Assembly: GCF_003858535.1 (NCBI RefSeq)
Contig: NZ_RQTJ01000005.1
Span: forward strand, 1 to 64,000
DNA length: 64,000 bases
Direction: 5' to 3'
DNA from: Paenimyroides viscosum
Lineage (GTDB): Bacteria; Bacteroidota; Bacteroidia; Flavobacteriales; Flavobacteriaceae
Shown: one piece after another, positions 30,017 to 41,207 of the stretch
How the letters are laid out: every line of letters starts with the position of its first letter
Numbering within the stretch: position 1 is the first letter of the stretch
Made by a program: the position numbers and the translations under genes
Notes under the pieces: generated by a model
What the model saw: the letters and a program-made list of their open reading frames with translations, nothing else
What the model was told of the DNA's origin: nothing
The model's database searches: none

Positions 30017-30048
30017 AACCCTATCAGAGTTAAAACTTTGATAGGGTT
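30017..30048 (-). terminator. Intrinsic terminator downstream of the T9SS cargo gene
   Basis: 14-bp stem with one G-U pair (AACCCTATCAGAGT with ACTTTGATAGGGTT), 4-nt loop, followed by T/A-rich DNA; just upstream of the array promoter. Confidence 0.8.
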
Positions 30049-30076
30049 TATATTTTTTAGGATTACTAATTAACAA

Positions 30077-30808
30077 TTACTTTTTAATTATTTTCTTAGT
30101 CATTGTTCTGCGGTCTTTGGTTTCAATAGTTACAAAATAATTTCCGCTTGCAAAATTAGCATGAATTTCCTGTAAAGGATTAGTATTTGAAACTTTCTTT
30201 ATTAATTTTCCCGTGTTATCAAAAATTTTAATTTCTTTAATAATTTGCTCATAATCTTCTACAAAAAAATGGTCTGTAAAAGGAGTTGGATAAACTTTTA
30301 CAAATTGTTCTAATTCATTTTCTTTAATATTAGCCAAAGGAATAGTGCTATAATAAGCTTTAATTCCTGCGTTGTTGGTTATGATTAGCTGATTATAACC
30401 AGAAAAATTATTAATAATATATGTAAAGGTATTATTGCGATAATTCTCAAAAAAATCATAGTATTTACCAAAATACTGAATTTCTTCATTAGTCATCCAT
30501 TCACAAGGCATATTCATTGTAAGGATTATTTGTCCCGTAGGAAAAATAAAATCTGTAGATGTTACATTAACTTCAGCATCAAATTGGGAACAATAAGCAC
30601 TTGTTAATTGAATTAATTCTGGGATAGGAGTATGGAAAATTGAAAAATGCCAATTTCCGCCTGTTGTTCCATTTACAGAAATAGGCACAATATCAATTTG
30701 ATTATTTTCTTCTATTTGGGTTAAATACCAATTGGTATTCAATATTGGTATTTGTGCCGTGAGTTGATTTACCACTAAAACTGTAAGTACGATTAATATC
30801 TTTTTCAT
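30077..30808 (-). CDS. Secreted protein with T9SS type A sorting domain
   Basis: 243 residues. Signal peptide MKKILIVLTVLVVNQLTAQ. The last ~75 residues form a Por-secretion (type A) sorting domain: VYPTPFTDHFFVEDY, KIFDNTGKLIKKVS, FASGNYFVTIETKD and a basic KKIIKK end. The central ~140 residues hold lipocalin-like fragments (LNTNWYLTQIEENNQ, VNGTTGGNWHFSIFHTP) but no family I can name. Exported by T9SS to the surface or medium; function unknown. Confidence 0.8.
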   Translation of the reverse strand: MKKILIVLTVLVVNQLTAQIPILNTNWYLTQIEENNQIDIVPISVNGTTGGNWHFSIFHTPIPELIQLTSAYCSQFDAEVNVTSTDFIFPTGQIILTMNMPCEWMTNEEIQYFGKYYDFFENYRNNTFTYIINNFSGYNQLIITNNAGIKAYYSTIPLANIKENELEQFVKVYPTPFTDHFFVEDYEQIIKEIKIFDNTGKLIKKVSNTNPLQEIHANFASGNYFVTIETKDRRTMTKKIIKK

Positions 30809-31029
30809 AACTTCAAAGCATTTGTTAATTTAATACAAACCTAGTTCTTTTTTGCAAAAAAACCTATTCAACTAACAATTAATAACAAAAACTCAAAAAT
30901 AAAATTACACATTTTATAATCTACTAAATAAATACATGATTTGTAAAAAATTAAAAATGACTTGTTGCCTTAAAATGTTAGTTTAATTGTTTTTAATCTT
31001 TAGCGTATATTTACGGGAAATTTATCTGA
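30809..31029. other. Divergent promoter region, AT-rich
   Basis: On minus, TAGGTTTG (30843-30836) is a candidate -7 box for the cargo gene. On plus, TTG (30987) and TATATTTA (31006-31013), 16 nt apart, are a near-match for the barrel gene. Nothing else seen. Confidence 0.4.
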
Positions 31030-32701
31030 ATGCTGTTTTCAAAAAAAATCTTTTACTTACTTTTTTTAATCCTTACAACAAGCTGTAGTTTGTATGCTCA
31101 ACAGATTTATCTAAAAGTAAATGGTAAAAACATCAACGAAACATCTTTTTTAAAACAAAATATTAAGGACAGTATTTTTAATAACGGACAAGAAGTTGAA
31201 ACTAAATTGATTTTTTTGCAAGATTTTCTAAGAACGAACGGATATCTATTATCACCAAATAACATCGGCAGAAAAAAAAGACAGTCTGTATCTTGTACAT
31301 TTTGATTTAGGCAAGAAAACTGATAGTTTAAAAATTAACTTTAACAAGCACGAAGCTCAGTTAAAATCGATCTTACAAATTAACGAACCTACCAAAACCA
31401 TTGCTATACAAAATACCGAAAGCTTTCTTAAAAATATTGTTGAAAAATTAGCCAAAAAAGGTTATTCCATAAGCACGGTTAAATTGACAAATCATCAATT
31501 TTTGAATGATATGATTACTGCCGATTTAGATTTGCATTTAGATGAACAACGTAGAATAGATCAGTTGGTTTTTACGCCTTACAGCAATTTTCCGACAGGA
31601 ATTAAAAACCGACTTGTAAAAAAATACGAAAAACAACCTTTTACCGAAGCTATTATTGCCGATTTACAAAAAGAAATGCGACAGTTTCCGTTTATTAAAA
31701 CCACCAAACAACCCGAAGTTTTATTTACCGAAAGCAATACCGCTTTGTATTTATATGTGGAACGACAAAATGTGAGTCAGTTTGACGGATTGATTGGTTT
31801 TACGAACGATGACGACGGAAAAGTACAATTTAACGGTTATGCCGATTTACAACTGATGAATATTTTAAATAAAGGTGAACAATTGAAACTATATTGGAAA
31901 AACGACGGGAACCAGCAAACGCAGTTTAATTTATCTGGTGAAGTTCCTTATCTGTTCAATACGCCTTTTGGATTGAAAGCTTCGTTAGAATTATTCAAAC
32001 AAGACAGTACCATGATGAATACCAAGTTTAATGCGGCGGTTTTATACTATCTTAATTTTAACCATAGAGTTGGTATCGGATATCAATCAACAGCATCGGT
32101 TGCGGGAACAGAAAATTTTTATCAGGCTGCAGATTACAACAACCAGTTTATTACACTGAATTATTTATTGAACAAATATCAAGATCATCCGTTGTTTCCG
32201 CAAAAATATCAGGTAACTGCTTTATTAGGAATTGGCTCTAAAACCGAAGAAAAAGATAACAGAAAAGCCGCCCAACAATTTGCACAATTAAGCGCTGAGT
32301 ATCTTTGGCAGATTAACAACCGCTGGTACGCGCATCAAAAAATAGAAGGTTCTGTTTTAAACAGCGCTTCTGCCCTATTGTATAATGAGTATTATCGTTT
32401 TGGCGGTATTCATTCCATACGTGGTTTTGCAGAAAATTCGCTATTAGCAAAAACACAAGCTGGTTTATATAACGAAGTACGTTATTTATTAGCTCCGAAT
32501 ATGTACTTACACTCTATTACCGATGTAGCTTATTACGAAAGTGAGGATACCAATGATTTATTATATTCATTTGGTTTGGGTTTTGGTATACAAACCGGCG
32601 GCGGCTTATTCAATATTATTTATGCCAACGGTGTGCAACCTAATACCGATTTTAAACTATCGAACGCTATTTTTCATTTAAGTTATAAAACGCAGTTTTA
32701 A
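31030..32701 (+). pseudogene. BamA/TamA-like outer-membrane barrel protein, interrupted by a frameshift
   Basis: The ATG at 31030 gives a signal peptide (KIFYLLFLILTTSCSLYAQQ) and the start of a POTRA-like domain, then stops at 31305. From about 31262 the +1 frame continues without a gap (TSAEKKDSLYLVHFDLGKK ... to the end of the long frame at 32701). Skipping one base between about 31245 and 31262 restores one protein of about 555 residues. The C-terminal half is a surface-antigen-type 16-strand barrel with YYRFGGIHSIRGF, the conserved RGF motif, and a final Phe (SYKTQF). It is either a recent pseudogene or a read error; the downstream frame is well preserved over 480 codons, so decay would be very recent. 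Confidence 0.8.
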
Positions 32702-32820
32702 TTTTATTTGGTTTGATAAATCAGTAAATCTAAAACAGCATTTTATTAAAAAATCAGTATATTTATAGAATATAAAACATAATAAACACTCATTTATTTA
32801 TAATTTTAAAAATTACAGTT

Positions 32821-33438
32821 ATGAGGATTTTATGTTTTTTACTTTTATTATTTACGCTCCAATCATGTGCTACTAAAAAGTATACGAAAGCGCATTTGTT
32901 ACCTGAAGGAATAAAATCTGCAACCGAAGAAAGGTACAATATTTCCAATAGTCAGAAAAAACTTTTGCAGAAAAAAGAAATCACTTTTAAAAACGGTCGT
33001 ATTAAACATTCAAAAACGTTTGATTCATCGGGTAAACTCACGCAGGAGACAAACAAGAAAATGTGGTTCACCGAAGAACTGTATCCCAACAAAAAAACAC
33101 TTTATCGAAAAACCCGCTGGAAACCCAACCGCCGCGAGCGTATTAGCACGTACTTAAAAAAGCAAGATAAGCAAAGCGAAAGTATCTATCATTATAACAA
33201 AGACGGATCGATCAATAAAATTGTCGATAATTTTTCTACTTTCCAAACGCAGCATTTTTATTACACCCATAACGAATTATCTAAAATTGAGATAACATCA
33301 AAAGATGGTAAAATTGTTGACGAAGTTTCTATTGACTGTAAAGAAAAAGACAACCAAGGCACATGTATAAAACAAATGCGAACATCAATAAAAAAAGGCA
33401 CTAAAGAAGAAATTATTATTACACCTGTTTATGATTAG
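32821..33438 (+). CDS. Predicted lipoprotein with YwqK/MORN-like repeats
   Basis: 205 residues. Lipobox LQSC with Cys16. The mature part has repeated short beta-hairpin units with GR/GK turns (KNGRIKHSKTFDSSGKL, YNKDGSINKIVDN, SKDGKIVDEVS), as in YwqK/MORN-like variants. Function unknown. It is rich in Lys and ends 54 nt before rlmB. Confidence 0.65.
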   Translation: MRILCFLLLLFTLQSCATKKYTKAHLLPEGIKSATEERYNISNSQKKLLQKKEITFKNGRIKHSKTFDSSGKLTQETNKKMWFTEELYPNKKTLYRKTRWKPNRRERISTYLKKQDKQSESIYHYNKDGSINKIVDNFSTFQTQHFYYTHNELSKIEITSKDGKIVDEVSIDCKEKDNQGTCIKQMRTSIKKGTKEEIIITPVYD

Positions 33439-33480
33439 GTTTTAATAAAAAGTTCTTTCAATTTCATTAAATATAAATAA

Positions 33481-33488
33481 TATCTTTG
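33481..33488 (+). promoter_or_regulatory. -7 element 4 nt ahead of the rlmB ATG (possible leaderless mRNA)
   Basis: TATCTTTG then CG and ATG at 33493. A start site 4-7 nt after the box would fall on or next to the initiation codon. No clear -33 TTG. Confidence 0.55.
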
Positions 33489-33492
33489 CGGT

Positions 33493-34230
33493 ATGCAAAA
33501 CGAACATCAAATATTTGGAATTCGTGCCATTATCGAAGCGATACAGGCAGGAAAAGAAATAGATAAGGTATTTTTACAGAAAGAAGCTCAAGGCGATTTA
33601 ATGCAAGAGCTTATGAAAACGTTGAAGAAAAACAATGTAAATTTTTCGTACGTCCCTGTTGAAAAACTGAATAAATTAAGCAAATTCAACAACCATCAAG
33701 GTGCAGTTGCATCTATTGCTCCAATTAAATTTGTTACGATGGAAGAATTGGTTGAGGGCGTTTTAGAGAACAAACAAAACCCATTGTTTTTAATTTTGGA
33801 TCAACTTTCTGATGCTCGAAATTTTGGAGCGATTATTCGTACGGCAGAATGTACAGGTGTTGACGGCATTATTATTCAAAAACAAGGTTCGGCTCCGGTA
33901 AACGGCGATACAGTAAAAACATCGGCAGGTGCGGTTTTTAACATTCCTATTTGTAAAGTAGATCACATTAAAGATGCTGTTTTTTACTTACAAGGATCGG
34001 GAATTGCTACTGTGGCTGCCACCGAAAAAACCGAAAATAACATTTACGATATCGACTTTAACAGAGGAATTGCCATTATTATGGGATCTGAAGATAAAGG
34101 TGTGAACCCTTCGGTTTTAAAAATCATTGATGAAAAAGCTAAACTACCAATGTATGGAACTATTTCATCGTTGAATGTATCGGTTGCTTGTGGTGCTTTT
34201 TTATACGAAGCTGTTAGACAACGTTTGTAG
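33493..34230 (+). CDS. rlmB: 23S rRNA (guanosine-2'-O-)-methyltransferase RlmB/TrmH family
   Basis: 245 residues. N-terminal substrate-binding domain (IFGIRAIIEAIQAGKEIDKV), then a SPOUT knot domain with motif 1 LDQLSDARNFGAIIRTAECT, motif 2 IIMGSEDKGVNPSVL and motif 3 LPMYGTISSLNVSVACGAFL. Methylates G2251 (E. coli numbering) of 23S rRNA in the P loop with SAM. Monocistronic, ending at a bidirectional terminator. Confidence 0.93.
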   Translation: MQNEHQIFGIRAIIEAIQAGKEIDKVFLQKEAQGDLMQELMKTLKKNNVNFSYVPVEKLNKLSKFNNHQGAVASIAPIKFVTMEELVEGVLENKQNPLFLILDQLSDARNFGAIIRTAECTGVDGIIIQKQGSAPVNGDTVKTSAGAVFNIPICKVDHIKDAVFYLQGSGIATVAATEKTENNIYDIDFNRGIAIIMGSEDKGVNPSVLKIIDEKAKLPMYGTISSLNVSVACGAFLYEAVRQRL

Positions 34231-34355
34231 TTTTATTTCGTTCAGTTTTTCATTCCGTGATTGATACAAGAACGAGTTTATAACTGGCAAAGCAATCGAT
34301 TTATAATTATTTTTTATGAGATGTTGAACCAAGTTCAGCATGACACGAAAAAAAC

Positions 34356-34392
34356 AAAAATGCTCTCTTTAAATTGTAAAGAGAGCATTTTT
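34356..34392. terminator. Bidirectional intrinsic terminator
   Basis: 16-bp perfect stem (34356-34371 with 34377-34392), 5-nt loop, A/T-rich flanks, serving rlmB on plus and possibly katG on minus. Confidence 0.9.
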
Positions 34393-34433
34393 TATTGAAA
34401 TACGTTTTATTAAATAAAATTATCTGATGCGTT

Positions 34434-34530
34434 AGTTCGTCCCGATAGCTATCGGGATTATCGAGAACTTATAGATAAAGAAACTTCTCGATAAGCTTCA
34501 TTTCATTTACGCTACTCGAAGTGACGAGTT
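34434..34530. repeat. Dispersed palindromic intergenic repeat, copy A
   Basis: Contains TCCCGATAGCTATCGGGA (34440-34457, perfect palindrome), TCGAGAACTTATAGA, CTTCTCGATAAGCTTCA and GCTACTCGAAGTGACGA. It shares most of its words, in the same order, with 60451-60528. Non-coding; able to fold through TCGAGAA/TTCTCGA arms. Confidence 0.8.
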
Positions 34531-34545
34531 ATCAGTAATTAATTC

Positions 34546-36840
<2,295 letters not shown>

Positions 36841-36914
36841 TTATAAAATTAACAAAAAGATCTCATAATTCCTTTTTATATCATATTAAAAATCTATTAA
36901 TAAATAGATTTTTT

Positions 36915-37679
36915 TTAGTGTAGATCAAAAACTTTTACAGAATGATGAGTGGTTTCGTTTTTTCTGTGAAAGGTATCGTTATAAAGATAGCCATCGGCAT
37001 CTTTTCTAAGTAACGGCAACGGATTAAAATTTCCTTTGGCATCAAACTGACGTATAAAATCATCTTTTGACTCGTCGTAATCTGGATGTTGCCAGTCGTA
37101 TTTATACTCTGGTTCAAACTGTGTTTTTTTTAAAATATATGACAATAAAAATCCAGAAATAAATCCTGCTAAATGACCTTGCCACGAAATACCTTTTTCT
37201 ACGTCGGGTAACATATACCAAACCGATCCACCGTACAAAATAATCATTAAAAACGATATTGCCATTAAACGGTATTGCTTGCTACGGATGCCTGTAAAAA
37301 ACATATACGTCGTTAAAACGTAGATTAATCCGCTGGCACCAATATGCGTACCTGTTTTAGCGATAAGCCACGTTCCTATGCCCGATAACAAAATTCCACC
37401 AAAAATAAGAGTTTGCCAATTTTTATAGTAGTAATAACATATGAGCGGAAGTAATACCAAAAGTGCTAAGGTGTTGTTCCATAAGTGCTGAATGGATCCA
37501 TGCAGGAAAGGAGAAAAAAGTACACCGCGCAAACCTTTAAAAGTACGTGGAACAATTCCGAAATTATTCCACTCAAAAAAATAACGCCAATCTAAATAAT
37601 AAACCAGCCAAATAACCAATATGAATGCAAATGGCACCCATACGGATTCTTTTCTAAATGTTAACTGATCTGTTTTCAT
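36915..37679 (-). CDS. Rhomboid-family intramembrane serine protease
   Basis: 254 residues with about six hydrophobic segments. The catalytic dyad is visible as GASGLIYVLT (Ser) and QGHLAGFISG (His); LHGSIQHLWNNTLALLVL gives the conserved oxyanion-side His/Asn. A soluble C-terminal tail of about 65 residues follows, rich in D, Y and K. Cleaves membrane-anchored proteins within the bilayer; the substrate is unknown. Confidence 0.88.
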   Translation of the reverse strand: MKTDQLTFRKESVWVPFAFILVIWLVYYLDWRYFFEWNNFGIVPRTFKGLRGVLFSPFLHGSIQHLWNNTLALLVLLPLICYYYYKNWQTLIFGGILLSGIGTWLIAKTGTHIGASGLIYVLTTYMFFTGIRSKQYRLMAISFLMIILYGGSVWYMLPDVEKGISWQGHLAGFISGFLLSYILKKTQFEPEYKYDWQHPDYDESKDDFIRQFDAKGNFNPLPLLRKDADGYLYNDTFHRKNETTHHSVKVFDLH

Positions 37680-37711
37680 GGTTCATACAAATCAAAAATA
37701 CATCCAAATAA

Positions 37712-37738
37712 AAAAGACTGCTATTTTGGCAGTCTTTT
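37712..37738 (-). terminator. Terminator downstream of the 37744-38265 lipoprotein gene
   Basis: 10-bp stem (AAAAGACTGC with GCAGTCTTTT), 7-nt loop, 6 nt past the stop on minus. Confidence 0.85.
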
Positions 37739-37743
37739 ACTAT

Positions 37744-38265
37744 TTATTTTACAATTATAATCCCTTTATCAATATCATTTAAAGAGTCGGTTTGTTGTAG
37801 AACTCCGTTGACTTTTACTTCTAATAGTTTATCTGACTCCTTCCATTCTGTTACGCTGTATTTCGTAAAAATGGTATCGTTAGGATACAATCCATTATAA
37901 TCAATCACATAACGCCCCTCTTTAGTTCCGTTGTTATTTTTCATATACCAACTATAACTCAAAGAAATACTTTTTATGATTAATCCATCCGTATCAGAAA
38001 TATATTCGTCAATTATACTGTTATTTCTCTGAGCTTGTGTAAGATTAATTGTGTGCTCTGCTGTTAATAAATAAAACGTTAATTGCTCTTCAGACACATA
38101 TCCAAAAGTAGTGGGAAGTAACAAATTATCTCCGTTTTCATTTTTTAACGACACTATTAACCTTTCGTCAGGTCCCGGTGGAGTTACACAACCACATCCT
38201 CCGTCATCTGTAACGCAAGAAGCAAATACAAAACCAACAATACCGAGTAAAAATATTTTTTTCAT
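37744..38265 (-). CDS. Predicted lipoprotein of unknown function
   Basis: 173 residues; lipobox FASC with Cys17, then a Cys/Gly-rich stretch (CVTDDGGCGCVTPPGPDER). The remainder looks beta-rich (NNNGTKEGRYVIDYNGLYPN). No known family. Its start lies only 32 nt from the end of an IS982 remnant, so the original promoter region was probably replaced or split. Confidence 0.65.
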   Translation of the reverse strand: MKKIFLLGIVGFVFASCVTDDGGCGCVTPPGPDERLIVSLKNENGDNLLLPTTFGYVSEEQLTFYLLTAEHTINLTQAQRNNSIIDEYISDTDGLIIKSISLSYSWYMKNNNGTKEGRYVIDYNGLYPNDTIFTKYSVTEWKESDKLLEVKVNGVLQQTDSLNDIDKGIIIVK

Positions 38266-38297
38266 AACAACAGTGTTTTTAATATTATTACTAAAAT

Positions 38298-38893
38298 AAC
38301 CCGTTGGGTGTAATTATTTTTAGGAAAAAAATTGATTAATATACTGAAATACAGCATCTTAAAATCGTTAAACAAACCAATATCCATGTCAAATATAGTA
38401 AAAAAATATTTTAGAGTCTTAGAAGTTATAAGTTCTTTGAATTGTAAATTGTAATATAAAACAGAGGTTGGTAAAAAATAAAAAATATCTGATTGTATGC
38501 TTATTGGAGACAGAGGGAGGGTTACTTGTTGGATAGTATTCAACTAGATTTATTTTCAAACCGTCAATATTAAATTAGAAAACCCCAAAAGAGCTAATCA
38601 AAAAGACTATAAACCACAACCTTATATATTTAGAAAATCAAGAAAAAGAATTGAACTGCGAAGCACATCACGAATACCTAAAAAAACAATAAAAAATGAG
38701 TAAACATTATTTTTACAATTGTGTAATCAGTTCAAAATTAGAAACAATTATGCTAAAGCTTTTGAAGGTTTTAAAACAAGATTTTTAGCAAAAATAACAG
38801 CATTAACATTGATTCAATATATCAATAAATTCATATTTGATAAACCAATTAATAATATTAAAAATCAAACAATTTAATTACGCCCAACGAGTT
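38298..38893 (+). mobile_element. Degenerate IS982-family element (596 bp remnant)
   Basis: Terminal inverted repeats AACCCGTTGGGTGTAATTA (38298-38316) and TAATTACGCCCAACGAGTT (38875-38893). Inside, transposase pieces read in several frames: DCMLIGDRG near 38494, SIQLDLF near 38530, VNIKLENPKRANQKDYKP then RKSRKRIE to about 38655, a 48-nt unrelated insert ending in TAA, then TLFLQLCNQFKIRNNYAKAF, KTRFLAKITALTLIQYINKF and the C-terminal NNIKNQTI plus stop. These match the C-terminal half of IS982 transposases. No intact frame; the N-terminal half is missing or unrecognisable. Confidence 0.85.
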
Positions 38894-38982
38894 ATACATA
38901 TTACATTTTTATTAATTGATTTATGTATCATAAAAATTAATTATCTTCGCAAGGAAGAAAAAAAAAATTAATAAAATTTATA
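38894..38982 (+). promoter_or_regulatory. Upstream region of the DPP7 gene
   Basis: Contains TATCTTCG (38942-38949), one mismatch from TAnnTTTG, then a purine-rich stretch before the ATG at 38983. It starts right at the edge of the IS982 remnant. Confidence 0.4.
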
Positions 38983-41139
38983 ATGAAAAAATTAAGCTTA
39001 TTTCTTTCTTTGTTTATGCTGGCAATGCCTTTGGGTATGTTTGCAAACGAAGGAATGTGGTTTTTAATGTTCATTGAACGTTTAAACCACCGCGATATGC
39101 AAAAAATGGGGTTACAATTAACCGCTGACGAAATTTACAGCATTAACAACCACTCTTTAAAAGATGCCATTGTACAGTTTAATGGTGGTTGTACTGCAGA
39201 AATTATTTCTGATCAAGGTTTGGTGTTAACAAATCACCACTGTGGATACGACAAAATTGCAGAACTCTCTACTCCCCAAGACGATATTTTAACAAATGGT
39301 TTCTGGGCAAAAAATAAAGCCGAAGAACGTAAACCAAAAGAAACTTCGGTGCGTTTCTTTGTTCGTATGGACGATGTAACTAAGCGAATTTTAGGTGTTG
39401 TGAATAGTTCTATGACCGAAGCTGAACGCGAAAAAGCAATCAATCAAGAAATAGCTAAAATCGATAAGGAAAACAACGAAGATGGTAAATATACTGTTTC
39501 GGTTCGATCTTTCTTCCAAGGTAACGAATATTACTATTTTGTTTATCAAGATTATACCGATGTTCGCTTGGTAGGAACTCCGCCAAACAGCATTGGTAAG
39601 TTTGGTGGCGATACAGACAACTGGGAATGGCCACGTCACACAGGCGATTTTTCATTGTTCCGCGTATATGGTGATGCTAACGGAAATCCTGCAGAATATG
39701 CTGCAAACAACGTTCCGCTAAAACCAAAACATTTTTTACCTGTAAATATTCAAGGGTTGAAACAAGGTGATTTCTCTATGATTTTAGGATATCCAGGTAG
39801 AACAAACCGTTGGATGCCGGCAGAAGGAATCCAACAAAACGTTGAATTTGCTTATCCTGCTTGGGTTGAAGGATCTCGTTTAGGAATGGATGTGATGAAA
39901 AAACACATGGATCAAAAAGACGAAGTTCGTTTGGCGTATGCAAGTAAATATGCAAGTGTTGCAAACTATTGGAAAAACCGTCAGGGTATGATTGATGCTT
40001 TAACGGTTCAAAAAACAGCTGATGCAAAACGCAAAGACGAAGCCAAATTTAATAAATGGGCGAACAAGAAAAAGAACAAAGAAGAGTACGGAACGGTTGT
40101 TGCCGATATCAACGCATATTACGCTGCAACAAACGAAAAAGCACGTCATGATAATTACTTAATGACCATTTTGCGTACGTCTGATTTAGCTGCAATTCCG
40201 TATAGTTTTGGAAATGCTTTAATTCAGTATGCGAATGAAAACGAAGCAAAACGCGCAGAAATGCGTCCAAGATTAGAAGAGGCAATTAATGATACGTACG
40301 AAGGTTTTTATGGTCCGTTAGAAGCAGAAATGTTGGCGCGCCAATTGAATCTGTATGCAACAAAATCTACAGGATATAATGTAGCTCCGTACGTAAAATC
40401 GTTAGGTGAGAAAAATAATTTCAATTATTCTAAAATTGTTGATAAAGCATTTGCAGGCAGTGTGTTTTCATCAAAAGATTTATTGATGAAATATTTAAAA
40501 AATCCTGAGAAATCAATGATCGAAAATGATGAATTATTTAAGATATCATCAGATTTATTAACAAAATACCGTGAGCAACCAGCAACAATAGCTCCTTTAA
40601 AAGAGAAATATGATGTTGCATTCCGTAAATTGGTTGACGGTTTACGCAAGGCAAATCCTAAAACAAAATACTACCCGGATGCTAACTCAACATTGCGTTT
40701 AACTTATGGAAAAGTAATAGATTTACCTCGCCGTGCAGATCGTATGAATGACGCTACAGAAAACTGGTACACAACATTAAAAGGAACCATTGCGAAACAC
40801 AAAGCAGGCGACGAAGAGTTTGAAAACCCACAACGTTTAATTGATTTGTACAACGCAAAAGATTACGGACAATATGCTGATAAAGACGGAACCTTACACG
40901 TAAACTTTTTAACAGATCACGATATTACAGGTGGTAACTCTGGTTCACCGGTTTTAAACGGAAAAGGAGAGTTGATTGGTTTAGCTTTTGACGGTAACAT
41001 TGAAGCTATGGCGGGTGATGTTATTTTTGATCCTAAATTACAACGTACCATTAATGTTGATATTCGTTACGTATTGTTCATTATTGATAAATACGCTGGC
41101 GCAACCAACTTAATTAACGAAATGAAGATTATTAAGTAA
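38983..41139 (+). CDS. S46-family dipeptidyl-peptidase, DPP7 type
   Basis: 718 residues with a signal peptide (LFMLAMPLGMFANEGMW). Chymotrypsin-like catalytic parts: VLTNHHCGYD with His86, DTDNWEWPRHTGDFS with the Asp, and GGNSGSPVLNG with Ser653. The residue 18 past the serine is Gly671 (LAFDGNIEAM); at this S1 position DPP11 has Arg and DPP7 has Gly. It should therefore release dipeptides with hydrophobic, not acidic, P1 residues. Periplasmic role in peptide feeding is known for the family in asaccharolytic Bacteroidota. Followed by a strong terminator. Confidence 0.93.
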   Translation: MKKLSLFLSLFMLAMPLGMFANEGMWFLMFIERLNHRDMQKMGLQLTADEIYSINNHSLKDAIVQFNGGCTAEIISDQGLVLTNHHCGYDKIAELSTPQDDILTNGFWAKNKAEERKPKETSVRFFVRMDDVTKRILGVVNSSMTEAEREKAINQEIAKIDKENNEDGKYTVSVRSFFQGNEYYYFVYQDYTDVRLVGTPPNSIGKFGGDTDNWEWPRHTGDFSLFRVYGDANGNPAEYAANNVPLKPKHFLPVNIQGLKQGDFSMILGYPGRTNRWMPAEGIQQNVEFAYPAWVEGSRLGMDVMKKHMDQKDEVRLAYASKYASVANYWKNRQGMIDALTVQKTADAKRKDEAKFNKWANKKKNKEEYGTVVADINAYYAATNEKARHDNYLMTILRTSDLAAIPYSFGNALIQYANENEAKRAEMRPRLEEAINDTYEGFYGPLEAEMLARQLNLYATKSTGYNVAPYVKSLGEKNNFNYSKIVDKAFAGSVFSSKDLLMKYLKNPEKSMIENDELFKISSDLLTKYREQPATIAPLKEKYDVAFRKLVDGLRKANPKTKYYPDANSTLRLTYGKVIDLPRRADRMNDATENWYTTLKGTIAKHKAGDEEFENPQRLIDLYNAKDYGQYADKDGTLHVNFLTDHDITGGNSGSPVLNGKGELIGLAFDGNIEAMAGDVIFDPKLQRTINVDIRYVLFIIDKYAGATNLINEMKIIK

Positions 41140-41156
41140 TAACTTATCTTTTAAAT

Positions 41157-41186
41157 AAAAAAGCTTCTCAATTGAGAAGCTTTTTT
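41157..41186 (+). terminator. Intrinsic terminator after DPP7
   Basis: 13-bp perfect stem (AAAAAAGCTTCTC with GAGAAGCTTTTTT) and AATT loop. Its T-run merges with the -7 element of the next gene. Confidence 0.9.
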
Positions 41187-41193
41187 ATATTTG
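41186..41193 (+). promoter_or_regulatory. -7 promoter element of the 41208 lipoprotein gene
   Basis: TATATTTG, exact consensus, 14 nt before the ATG. It shares one base with the T-run of the preceding terminator, so terminator and promoter are fused back to back. Confidence 0.6.
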
Positions 41194-41207
41194 TAAAAAA
41201 AATAAAT

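Larger units (their letters stand above)
34231..34545. other. Convergent intergenic region between rlmB and katG
   Basis: 315 nt without a gene. It holds a strong terminator (34356-34392) and one copy of a dispersed palindromic repeat (34434-34530). The first ~120 nt show nothing else. Confidence 0.7.

Noticed and set aside
31030..32701. Two separate genes (91-residue exported protein and 405-residue barrel protein)
   Set aside because: The second frame stays open upstream to about 31238, overlapping the first, and gives a continuous POTRA-like sequence; one frameshifted gene is simpler.
38262..38543. Minus-strand frame of 93 residues upstream of the lipoprotein gene
   Set aside because: It lies over the IS982 remnant end and has no family features; plus-strand transposase pieces explain the DNA.
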